NCBI RefSeq assembly: GCF_018263855.1
Contig: NZ_CP073318.1
Location: 3,968,001 to 4,032,000, forward strand
Source: Kutzneria sp. CA-103260
Lineage (GTDB): Bacteria; Actinomycetota; Actinomycetes; Mycobacteriales; Pseudonocardiaceae
Direction: 5' to 3'
DNA: 64,000 bases
In this document: positions 1-7,269 of the stretch, in pieces
Layout: each line of letters begins with the position of its first letter
How positions within the stretch are numbered: position 1 is the stretch's first letter
Notes under the pieces: model-generated
Database searches by the model: none
The model's input: only the letters and a program-made list of their open reading frames with translations
What the model was told of the DNA's origin: nothing
Program-made: the position numbers and the translations under genes

Positions 1-1
1 G

Positions 2-1126
2 CTGGCCGACGTCGGCCGCGCGGACGAAGCCATCGACTGGTACCAACGCGCGGCTGAAGTGCCCCGCACCACGTGGTACGTCACCAGGGCTTTCAGGCGG
101 TTCACTACCCGGCTGAAGGAACCGGCCGTCGACTACACCCCGCACCGTCGAGCCGCCCAACTGATGCACCAGATCGGCCGCACCGACGCAGCACTCGACT
201 GGCTGGCCGGGTGCGTCACCGATGCCGATCCGGACAGCCGGCTACCCCACGTCGAACTGCTTCTCGCCGCTGACCGGATCACCGAGGCGATCGCCGGCTA
301 CCAGAGTGCGATCGCCGCCGGCAGCGACGCGGCCATGGACGGCTTGCTGGAGTTCGCCTTCCGCCACGATCGGCAGGCCGAGATCAAGGCGTGGATCGAG
401 CAGCGGATCGACGCCGGAGACGCCGCCGTTCGCCGGACCTTCGCCGTAGTGCTGGCTGACGGCGATCAGCAGGGCAAGGCGATCGCCCTGCTCACCCCAC
501 TCGCCGAGGCCGGCGACCAGATCTCCCGCGACCGGCTGATCGACCTGATGATCGGGGACCGCCGGCTCGACGAGGCGATCGCGCTGCTCACCCCACTCGC
601 CCGGGCGGGTGCCCAGGTCGCCTTTGACCGCGTCGTCGACGTACTCATCGACGATCGCCGGCTCAACGAGGCACTTGAGTGGCTGCATGGTCCCTGCCGA
701 GGCGAGGCCAAGGACCGGCGACTCGACATCGCCACACATTTCGAGAACGCCGGCCGTGTCGATGACGCCATCGCCCTTTACCGTCGCCTCGCTGAGGAGG
801 GCGACACACACGCCCTGATCCGGGCCGCGCTGCTGGCCGAGCGCAACGGCCAGACTGACCAGATCCTCGCGTGGCTACGCGGCCGGGTCGACGCCGGCGA
901 CACCACCGCACTGCGCCTGACCGCCGAACTGTCGGAACGCAGTGGCCGCCCGGAGGAGGCTATCCGTTGGTACCGCAGGGTTGTCGAGGCTGGCAACCCG
1001 AGCGGCCTGGAACGGCTCACCCACCTGCTCCGCCAGTCCGACCAAGCCGAGGAAGCCGACAGCCTTCGACGCTACGGCCTCGTTCCCGGCGGCACCACCG
1101 CCGAACCCTGGCCGGCCGCCGACTGA
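2..1126 (+). CDS. TPR/Sel1-like repeat protein, 5' end cut off by the window
   Basis: The reading frame is already open at the first bases (LADVGRADEAIDWYQRAAE), so the gene starts upstream of the window and the GTG at 59 is internal. The visible ~374 residues are made of helical repeats of about 30-36 residues with the pattern EAI.WY...AEAG and RLDEAIALLTPLA, typical of tetratricopeptide or Sel1-like solenoids. Such proteins act as scaffolds or as regulatory arms. No catalytic domain, signal peptide or membrane segment is visible in this part; an N-terminal effector domain may lie outside the window. The 3' end overlaps the convergent acetyltransferase gene by 55 bp. Confidence 0.85.
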   Translation: MADVGRADEAIDWYQRAAEVPRTTWYVTRAFRRFTTRLKEPAVDYTPHRRAAQLMHQIGRTDAALDWLAGCVTDADPDSRLPHVELLLAADRITEAIAGYQSAIAAGSDAAMDGLLEFAFRHDRQAEIKAWIEQRIDAGDAAVRRTFAVVLADGDQQGKAIALLTPLAEAGDQISRDRLIDLMIGDRRLDEAIALLTPLARAGAQVAFDRVVDVLIDDRRLNEALEWLHGPCRGEAKDRRLDIATHFENAGRVDDAIALYRRLAEEGDTHALIRAALLAERNGQTDQILAWLRGRVDAGDTTALRLTAELSERSGRPEEAIRWYRRVVEAGNPSGLERLTHLLRQSDQAEEADSLRRYGLVPGGTTAEPWPAAD

Positions 1127-1590
1127 ACCGGCACCACCTCGGCCTGCAACAGGCAAGGCGACACGGCGAACCCGTGCCGTTCGTACGCAGTCACCGCACG
1201 CTCCGAGGAGTGCACGGTGACCCGCTCCAGCCCGAGTTCCTTGGCCAGGCCCAGAACCGCGTCGATCAGCTGGCCACCGAGGCCTTGGTCGCGGGCTTCT
1301 GGCACCACGTAGACACACTGCACGTCACCGGAGGCCCGCGTGAACGCCCGCGGCGACGGCACGCGCGGGGCGATGGCGAGGAACGCCATGCCGATCACTT
1401 GCTCCTCGCGCACCAGGACCATGCACCGGTGCGTGGCCGTGTTCTCCCGTGCCCACACGGCGAACTCCCGTATGAACGCCTCACGGCCGGCATCGGGCAG
1501 GCCGTAGCGCTCAGCTACCCAGTGCCAGCGCAACCCGGCGACAGCCTCGAACTCGGCGGGACGGGCCGGCCGGACTTCGATCTTCGTCAT
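1072..1590 (-). CDS. GNAT family N-acetyltransferase
   Basis: 172 residues with the GNAT fold: an N-terminal strand (IEVRPARPAEFEAVAGLR), the central strand CVYVVPEARDQGLGGQLIDAVL holding the acetyl-CoA pyrophosphate loop (normally Q/RxxGxG/A; here DQGLGG), and the C-terminal SSERAVTAYERHGF strand and helix. These enzymes move acetyl groups from acetyl-CoA to amines of small molecules, peptides or antibiotics; the substrate cannot be told. A G-rich stretch lies just before the ATG. The last ~18 residues run antisense into the convergent TPR gene. Confidence 0.88.
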   Translation of the reverse strand: MTKIEVRPARPAEFEAVAGLRWHWVAERYGLPDAGREAFIREFAVWARENTATHRCMVLVREEQVIGMAFLAIAPRVPSPRAFTRASGDVQCVYVVPEARDQGLGGQLIDAVLGLAKELGLERVTVHSSERAVTAYERHGFAVSPCLLQAEVVPVQSAAGQGSAVVPPGTRP

Positions 1591-1631
1591 GCCCCCATCC
1601 TGCCCCGGCCACTAGGGACACCGAAGTCCCT

Positions 1632-1648
1632 ACTATTCATCGGATAGT
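1632..1648. promoter_or_regulatory. Probable HxlR operator before the oxidoreductase gene
   Basis: The 17-mer ACTATTCATCGGATAGT is an inverted repeat (ACTAT...ATAGT). It matches the reverse complement of the site at 2776-2792 at 15 of 17 positions, and the similarity continues into a shared TCCGGG flank. It lies about 65 bp upstream of the oxidoreductase start, a normal position for a repressor site. Confidence 0.7.
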
Positions 1649-1712
1649 TTCCGGGAGATGCTGTTACCGGGCCGAGCGGCCCGGTGAACAGCGTCTGAAG
1701 GGAATGCAAGTC

Positions 1713-2351
1713 ATGGCTACGGTTGTCGTATTCGGCGCGACTGGGTACTCGGGAGAGGCCATCGCCGCCGAGCTCGCCCGACGGGGGCACCAGGTGACGG
1801 GCGTGAGCCGCACAGCCGAACCCGACGTGACCAAGGACGGCGTGCGGCTGGTGCGCGGTTCGGTGGAGGACGCGGCGGAGGTGGCCGACCTGGCCAAGGG
1901 CGCGGACGTGGTGGTCGTCGCGGTGCACGCCAGCGCGGGTGCCAAGGAGATGCGGGAGTACCTGCCCGGCCTGCTGGAGGCGACCAGCGGCGCCCGGATC
2001 GGCTTCATGGGCGGCGCGGGCAGTCTGCACGTGGCCGAGGGCGGCCCGCTGCTGGTGGAGGGCCCGGACTTCCCGGACCAGTTCAAGGGCGAGGCACTGG
2101 CCCACAAGGCGGTGCTCGACGCCCTGCGCCAGACCGACGAGAGCGTCGACTGGTTCTACGTCAGCCCGGCCGCCGGCTACGGCTCGTACGCGCCGGGCGA
2201 GACGACCGGCACCTTCCGCATCGGCGGCGACGTGCTGCTGACCGACGCGGAGGGCAACTCCCGGCTGTCCGCCGGCGACCTGGCCAAGGCCTTCGCCGAC
2301 GAGATCGAGCGCCCGGCGCACCGCCGCGCCCGCCTGCACGTCGCGTACTGA
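1713..2351 (+). CDS. NAD(P)-binding oxidoreductase (NAD(P)H-binding, NmrA/epimerase-like)
   Basis: 212 residues with an N-terminal Rossmann motif (VVVFGATGYSGEAIAAEL, GxTGxxG type) and an acidic second segment VRGSVEDAAEVADLAKGADVVV. The short length and the absence of a YxxxK pair fit the atypical SDR group of NAD(P)H-binding proteins often paired with HxlR regulators. I prefer the ATG at 1713 to the one at 1704 because the AAGGG ribosome-binding site then sits at good spacing. It converges on the HxlR gene (4-bp gap), and matching operators lie upstream of both genes, so it is probably the regulator's target in an electrophile or quinone response. The substrate is unknown. Confidence 0.85.
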   Translation: MATVVVFGATGYSGEAIAAELARRGHQVTGVSRTAEPDVTKDGVRLVRGSVEDAAEVADLAKGADVVVVAVHASAGAKEMREYLPGLLEATSGARIGFMGGAGSLHVAEGGPLLVEGPDFPDQFKGEALAHKAVLDALRQTDESVDWFYVSPAAGYGSYAPGETTGTFRIGGDVLLTDAEGNSRLSAGDLAKAFADEIERPAHRRARLHVAY

Positions 2352-2355
2352 CCGG

Positions 2356-2766
2356 CTACGAGAGCTCGGGGAGCGGGCGGCCGCGCTGCCACGGCGTGCG
2401 GTCCGCCCCCTCCAGCTCGTCGTCGAAGGTGCGGCGGGCGGCGTAGATCTGGTCCACGTTCTGCTCCGCCCAGTCCCGCAGCGGCGCGATGACCTGGTCC
2501 AGAGTCCGCCCCAGCGGGGTCAGCTCGTACTCCACCGCCGGCGGCGTGACGGTGAGCAGCGTGCGCAGCACGAGGCCGTCACGCTCCAGGTCCCGCAGGG
2601 TCCGCGACAACACCCGCGGACTGACGCCTTCCGTCGCCCGCGCGATCTGCCCGTAGCGGTGCGGCCGCTGCGCCAGCACGCCGATGATCAGGCTCGTCCA
2701 CTTGTCCGCCACTCGGTCCAGCACCTCACGCGTCGGGCAAGCCGCGGAGTAGACGCTACGTTCCAT
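2356..2766 (-). CDS. HxlR family transcriptional regulator
   Basis: 136 residues with the family's early Cys (YSAACPTREVLDRVADKWTS) followed by the winged helix: ADKWTSLIIGVLAQRPHRYGQIARA, then SPRVLSRTLRDLERDGLV as recognition helix and EYELTPLGRTL as wing. HxlR proteins are dimeric repressors or activators of oxidative and electrophile stress genes; Cys10 could be a sensing residue, as known for YodB/HypR-type members. A palindrome lies 10-26 bp upstream of its start, and a close copy lies upstream of the neighbouring oxidoreductase, which suggests autoregulation plus control of that gene. Confidence 0.92.
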   Translation of the reverse strand: MERSVYSAACPTREVLDRVADKWTSLIIGVLAQRPHRYGQIARATEGVSPRVLSRTLRDLERDGLVLRTLLTVTPPAVEYELTPLGRTLDQVIAPLRDWAEQNVDQIYAARRTFDDELEGADRTPWQRGRPLPELS

Positions 2767-2775
2767 GCCCCGGAT

Positions 2776-2792
2776 ACTATCCGATTGATAGT
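2776..2792. promoter_or_regulatory. Probable HxlR autoregulatory operator
   Basis: ACTATCCGATTGATAGT is a 6-5-6 inverted repeat 10 bp before the HxlR start on the minus strand. It is near-identical in reverse orientation to the site at 1632-1648, so both genes probably answer to the same protein. Confidence 0.7.
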
Positions 2793-2802
2793 TCCCGGTG
2801 AA

Positions 2803-2925
2803 TCACGTCGAGCCGAGTCGATCAGCTCGTTCGCCGACCGCAGCGAGGAGAAGTAGAAGGCGGCCGTGTCGATGTGATTGACGCCTGCCTCGACTGCCCG
2901 GCGCAGCACCTTGTTCCCGCGGAGG
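2803..2925 (-). pseudogene. Aldo/keto reductase remnant
   Basis: On the minus strand about 35 codons read NKVLRRAVEAGVNHIDTA and then AFYFSSLRSANELI. This is the strand with the conserved GVNHIDTAxxYG-type Asp of aldo/keto reductases. There is no start, no second half and no catalytic Tyr/Lys region beyond this piece, so it is a gene fragment. It lies between the HxlR promoter and the transporter gene and may mark the scar of an earlier deletion. Confidence 0.7.
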
Positions 2926-2930
2926 CGGCC

Positions 2931-4157
2931 TCAGATGTCACGGCCGGAGTCTGCCACGCACACGTGATCGCGCGCCGGCTCGACGACGTGGCGGTCCCGA
3001 CCGGCGCCGTAGCCGGCCATGGTCATGACCAGGCTCAGCGTCGCGAGCACGGCGAGCGGGACGGTCCACCGGTGAGTGCTCTCCCGGAGCACGCCGAGCA
3101 GCACCGGACCCGCGGCGGCGACCAGGTATCCGACGGACTGGGCCATGCCGGCCAGTGCCGCGGCGCCGCCCGCGCTGCCGGCACGCTGGCTCTGGAACGT
3201 CAACGCCAGCACCAGACACGCGCCGCCGCCGAGCCCGAGCAACGTACAGGCCACAATGGACAGACCGGGCCAGACGAGCAGCAGCACGAAGCCGGCACCG
3301 TTCATCAGCGACACAGCCGCCGCGATGTAGCGCTGGTCGTGCCGGCCACGGGTCAGCAGCGGCACGACACCGCTGGCCACGATCCCGACCAGTTGGTAGT
3401 AGAACAGCATCCAGCCGGCCGCCGCAGCGCTGGCGCCGTGCTCGGCGAGAATGCTCGGCAGCCACGCGATCACGCTGTAGAACGCGAGCGACTGCAAGCC
3501 CATGTAGAAGCTGACCAGCCAGGCCAAGCCGGACCGCAGCGGCATCCGGCTGCGGGCGACGCCCGACTCCCCCATCGGCCGATCGCCCCGCGTTCGCGGC
3601 AGCCACACCGCGAGCGCGACGAAGACGAGGACGATTCCCCACGCGAGCGCCCCGCGCCATTCGCCCGGCAGGACACGGGCAAGCGGAACGGAAACACCCG
3701 ACGAGATCGCGGCGGTCAGCCCCATCACCGTGACATACAGCGCACTGACCGTCGAGATGCGCTGCGGCGACACGCCACGCCGGATGATCGCCGGCAGCAA
3801 CACGTTCCCGAACGCGATGGCCGCCGACAGCACGACCGTGCCGGCGAACAGGCACACCACTGAGGGCAGCGACCGGATGATCGTGCCGACGGCCAGCGTG
3901 ATCAGGGTGATCACCAGCAGCCGGGCCGGAGCGAACCGGTGCGACACGCGGCCGACCAACGGCGAGGTGGCCGCGAACGTCAGCAATGGCAACGTGGTGA
4001 GCAAGCCGCCCCAGGCCGGGGACAGGCCGCTGCCGCGCTCGATTTCCGGCAGCAGCGAGCCGACCCCGGTCAACGTGACCCGCAGGTTGGCCGCCACCAA
4101 CACGACCCCGATGACTAAGCCGACGGCCGTGCCCGCCCGGGCAGTTGCCGCGCTCAC
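2931..4157 (-). CDS. MFS transporter, CynX/NimT-like
   Basis: 408 residues with about 12 hydrophobic segments and the MFS layout in two halves joined by a charged loop (RTRGDRPMGESGVARSRM). The start LVIGVVLVAANLRVTLTGVGSLLPEIE is typical of the CynX/NimT (cyanate/2-nitroimidazole) group of major facilitator exporters. It starts with GTG inside the end of the GntR gene (GTGA overlap), so the two are translated together. It is the last gene of the minus-strand operon that begins at 9436 and probably moves a substrate or product of that pathway; the solute is not known. Confidence 0.88.
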   Translation of the reverse strand: MSAATARAGTAVGLVIGVVLVAANLRVTLTGVGSLLPEIERGSGLSPAWGGLLTTLPLLTFAATSPLVGRVSHRFAPARLLVITLITLAVGTIIRSLPSVVCLFAGTVVLSAAIAFGNVLLPAIIRRGVSPQRISTVSALYVTVMGLTAAISSGVSVPLARVLPGEWRGALAWGIVLVFVALAVWLPRTRGDRPMGESGVARSRMPLRSGLAWLVSFYMGLQSLAFYSVIAWLPSILAEHGASAAAAGWMLFYYQLVGIVASGVVPLLTRGRHDQRYIAAAVSLMNGAGFVLLLVWPGLSIVACTLLGLGGGACLVLALTFQSQRAGSAGGAAALAGMAQSVGYLVAAAGPVLLGVLRESTHRWTVPLAVLATLSLVMTMAGYGAGRDRHVVEPARDHVCVADSGRDI

Positions 4158-4843
4158 CGGTCGTTGTCCTGTGTGAAATGGACGATCGCGGCGGCGGCGC
4201 GGCGGGCTCTGGCCGCATCACCGGCTTCGATCGCCGCGACCAACCTGCCGTGCAGCCGTGTGTGGCCGGCGACGGTCTCCTCGGTCATCGTCTGGCCGTC
4301 AAGCGCGGTGGTCAGGGCATTGCCCAGGTACTCGTAGACTTCGGTCAGCAGCGCATTGCCGCTGGCGTGCACCACCGCGCGGTGGAATCGCCCGTCGACG
4401 TCGGCGACCTGGGCCATGTCCCCGCTGCGGTGCGCGTCATCCGCCTCGGCCAGCAGTTGGCGCAGCTCGGCCAGGTCCTTCTCGGTACGGCGGGACGCCG
4501 CCGCCCCGGAGGCGTACTCCTCCAGCACCGCCCGTAGTTCGTGCACTTCGGCCCGACGGGCGGCGCCGGCGCGGCGTTCGAGGACGGATTGGAGCTCGTC
4601 GGTGGCCCGCACGTAGGTGCCGTCGCCGACCCTGGCCTCCAGCAGACCGAGGTGCACCAGCGCCCCCAGCGCCTCCCGCAGCGTCGTGCGGCCCACCCCG
4701 AGCTGCTCGACCAGGGTGTGCTCCGGCGGTATCCGGGTGCCCACCGGCCACGCCCCGCCCGCGATGTGCGCCCGCAGACTGTCCACCAGCTGCGCCGACA
4801 AGCTCGCCGTCCGCCGCGGCACTGCCAGGTTCTCGCCCCTCAT
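4154..4843 (-). CDS. GntR family regulator, FadR/FCD type
   Basis: About 229 residues. The N-terminal winged helix is LSAQLVDSLRAHIAGGAWPVG...PPEHTLVEQLGVGRTTLREAL and GDGTYVRA. The C-terminal all-helical FCD domain has the metal/ligand residues of DGRFHRAVVHASGN and HTRLHGRLVAAIEAGD. The frame stays open to an ATG at 4873, but that ATG sits inside a palindrome. I prefer the ATG at 4843, preceded at 7 nt by TATGCT, which would give a leaderless message. FCD regulators respond to carboxylic acids or sugar acids, so it probably controls the surrounding operon. It overlaps the transporter gene by 4 bp. Confidence 0.9.
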   Translation of the reverse strand: MRGENLAVPRRTASLSAQLVDSLRAHIAGGAWPVGTRIPPEHTLVEQLGVGRTTLREALGALVHLGLLEARVGDGTYVRATDELQSVLERRAGAARRAEVHELRAVLEEYASGAAASRRTEKDLAELRQLLAEADDAHRSGDMAQVADVDGRFHRAVVHASGNALLTEVYEYLGNALTTALDGQTMTEETVAGHTRLHGRLVAAIEAGDAARARRAAAAIVHFTQDNDR

Positions 4844-4861
4844 GGCCACCAGCATAGACCG

Positions 4862-4874
4862 AATGTCAGACATT
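4862..4874. promoter_or_regulatory. Probable GntR operator
   Basis: AATGTCAGACATT is a perfect 13-bp palindrome with the TGTnnGACA look of FCD-type GntR sites. It lies about 19-31 bp upstream of the preferred regulator start and 15 bp beyond the aldehyde dehydrogenase stop, which fits autoregulation of an internal promoter for regulator and transporter. Confidence 0.55.
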
Positions 4875-4889
4875 TGGACATGGGATCAC

Positions 4890-7259
4890 TCAGTCCACGG
4901 GCGGCCAGACCGGGACGGGGGCGCGGCCGGAGGGGAAGCGGACGTTCTTGGCCCGCACGAACTCGTGCAGGGTCTCGGACCAGTTCTCGCGGCCGAAGCC
5001 GCTGCCCTTGACGCCGCCGAAGGGGGAGCCGAGGAAGGAGCGGCGCAGGTAGTTGTTGACGAAGATCATGCCGGCCGCCAGGCGCGAGGCGAGGCGGCTG
5101 GCGCGGAAGTGGTCCTCGGTGATGACGGCGGCGGTCAGGCCGTAGCTGGTGCCGTTGGCGATGGCCACGGCCTCGTCGTCGGTGTCGAACACGAGCAGCG
5201 AGGCGACGGGCCCGAAGATCTCCTCCTGGGCGACGGTGTGGTGCGGCTCGACGCCGACGAGCACGGTGGGCGGAACCCAGAAGCCGTCGCGAAGGCGCGG
5301 GTCGGTGGGGGCCTGACCCTGGAAGGCGATCTTCGCGCCTTCGGCGACGGCGGTGTCGATGTAGCCGAGCACCTTCCGCTGCTGCCTGGCGTCGGCCATC
5401 GCCCCGATGTCGGTGGCGGCGTCCAGCCCGTCGCCGACGGTGAGCCGAGCAGCGGCGGCGACGAACCGTTCGACGAACTCGTCGTAGCGCGAGCGGTGCA
5501 CGAGGATGCGCGAGGTCGACGTGCAGGCCTCGCCCTGGTTGTAGAACATGCCCTCGATGGAGATGTCGACAGCCGTCCGCATGTCGGCGTCGTCCAGGAC
5601 CAGCAGGGCGTTCTTGCCGCCGAGTTCGAGCGTGGCGTAGGTGAGGTTCTCGGCCGCGGACCGCAGCACGTGCTGGCCGGTGACGGTCGCCCCGGTGAAC
5701 GTGATCCGCTCGACCACGGGATGCCCGGACAGTGCCGGCCCGGCCGGCAGCCCGGCGACGGCGTTGACCACGCCGGGCGGCAGCACCTGGTTGACGATCT
5801 CGACGAGGCGCAACACGGCCAGCGGCGCCTGCTCCCCCGGCTTGACCACCACCGTGTTGCCGGCGGCGAGCGCGGGCGCGGACTTCTTGGTGAAGTGCAA
5901 CGGCGGCCAGTTGAACGGCAGGATGGCGGCCGGCTCGGACACCAGACCACGGTTGAGGCCGACCATGCCGGACTCCAAGGCTTCCGACACCCGCAGGCCC
6001 CGCGCCAGGTCACCGGTGTACACATAGGACACCAGGCCATGTTCGGTGTCGTTGGCCAACCGCACGGCCTCGGCCTCGTCCTCGAACGTGACGATCGGGG
6101 CCACCGGGCCGAAGATCTCCTCGCCGAGGATGGCCGCGCCGATCGGCACGTCGGCGAGAACCGTTGCCGGGTAATAGAAGCCGGTGCCGTCCGGCCGCTC
6201 GCCGCCGATCAGCGTCCGCGCGCCGGCGGAGACCGTCGATTCGACCAGCTCACTGACCTTGTCCACGGCGGCGGCGTTCACCAGCGGTCCCAACTCGACC
6301 GCCGGATCGACGCCGGGGCCAACCCGCAGCGCGCCCATGCGCTCGGCCAGTCGCCGGCCGAACTCGTCGGCGATGCCGCGTTGGACGAAGAACCGGTTGG
6401 CGGCGGTGCAGGCCTGGCCGCCGTTGCGCATCTTGGCGATCATCGCACCCTCGATCGCGGCGTCGATGTCGGCGTCGTCGAAGACGAGGAACGGCGCGTT
6501 GCCGCCCAGTTCCATCGAAGTGCTCACAACGCTCTGGGCGGCCGTGGCCAACAGGGTTCGGCCGACCTCGGTGGAGCCGGTGAAGGACAGCTTGCGGACG
6601 CGGGGATCGGCCAGCATCGCCGACACCACCGCGCCGGACCGGGTGGACGGCACCACGTTCACGGTGCCCGCCGGCGCACCGGCTTCGTCCAGGATGGCGG
6701 CGATCGCCAGAGCGGTCAGCGGTGTCTCACTGGCCGGCTTGAGAATCACGGTGCAGCCGGCGGCCAGCGCCGGACCGATCTTGCGAGTGGCCATCGCCGC
6801 CGGGAAGTTCCACGGCGTCACCAGCACGCTCACACCGATCGGCTGGCGCAGCACGACAATGCGGTTCGCCCCGCCGGGCGCGGTCTGCACGGTGCCGGCG
6901 ACGCGCACGGCTTCCTCGGCGTACCAACGGAAGAACTCGGCGGCGTAGGTGAGCTCGCCCTTGGCGTCCGGCAGCGCCTTGCCGTTCTCCCGCACGATCA
7001 GCGCCGCCAGTTCGTCGGCCCGCTCGTGCATCAGTTCGAAGGCTCGGCGGAGCACGTCGGACCGGGCCCGGGGCGCGGTCGCCGCCCAGGACGGCAGCGC
7101 GGCGGCGGCCGCGTCAACGGCGGCCAGTCCATCTTGGACGGTTCCGTCCGCCGCCGTGGCCAGGGTCTGCTCGGTCGCCGGATCGAGGACCGTGATCCGC
7201 GCGCCGTCGGACGCCGCGCGCCACTCGCCGCCGATGAACAGCTCTCCGGGATACTTCAC
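4890..7259 (-). CDS. Chimeric double aldehyde dehydrogenase (two ALDHs fused with loss of the middle)
   Basis: 789 residues, far longer than one ALDH (~480). Residues 1 to about 443 match succinate-semialdehyde-type ALDHs: TPWNFPAAMATRK, MELGGNAPF (catalytic Glu) and GGQACTAANRF (catalytic Cys). This part stops at GLNRGLVSEPAA, just where such proteins read on into PFGGVKxSG. The chain then continues as ILPFNWPPLHFTKK, which is residue ~140 of another ALDH, and carries on with LELGGKNALL (Glu), NQGEACTSTSR (Cys) and SPFGGVKGSGFGRE to a normal C-terminus. The first half thus lacks its C-terminal oligomerisation arm and the second its N-terminal ~140 residues. Two tandem genes seem to have collapsed in frame. 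Whether either active site folds is unclear. It sits between the M24 and GntR genes. Confidence 0.85.
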   Translation of the reverse strand: MKYPGELFIGGEWRAASDGARITVLDPATEQTLATAADGTVQDGLAAVDAAAAALPSWAATAPRARSDVLRRAFELMHERADELAALIVRENGKALPDAKGELTYAAEFFRWYAEEAVRVAGTVQTAPGGANRIVVLRQPIGVSVLVTPWNFPAAMATRKIGPALAAGCTVILKPASETPLTALAIAAILDEAGAPAGTVNVVPSTRSGAVVSAMLADPRVRKLSFTGSTEVGRTLLATAAQSVVSTSMELGGNAPFLVFDDADIDAAIEGAMIAKMRNGGQACTAANRFFVQRGIADEFGRRLAERMGALRVGPGVDPAVELGPLVNAAAVDKVSELVESTVSAGARTLIGGERPDGTGFYYPATVLADVPIGAAILGEEIFGPVAPIVTFEDEAEAVRLANDTEHGLVSYVYTGDLARGLRVSEALESGMVGLNRGLVSEPAAILPFNWPPLHFTKKSAPALAAGNTVVVKPGEQAPLAVLRLVEIVNQVLPPGVVNAVAGLPAGPALSGHPVVERITFTGATVTGQHVLRSAAENLTYATLELGGKNALLVLDDADMRTAVDISIEGMFYNQGEACTSTSRILVHRSRYDEFVERFVAAAARLTVGDGLDAATDIGAMADARQQRKVLGYIDTAVAEGAKIAFQGQAPTDPRLRDGFWVPPTVLVGVEPHHTVAQEEIFGPVASLLVFDTDDEAVAIANGTSYGLTAAVITEDHFRASRLASRLAAGMIFVNNYLRRSFLGSPFGGVKGSGFGRENWSETLHEFVRAKNVRFPSGRAPVPVWPPVD

Positions 7260-7269
7260 GGAATTCTCC

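Noticed and set aside
871..1647. Long plus-strand frame opposite the GNAT gene
   Set aside because: Low-complexity Arg/Pro/His composition of an antisense shadow; the GNAT frame on the other strand has clear family motifs.
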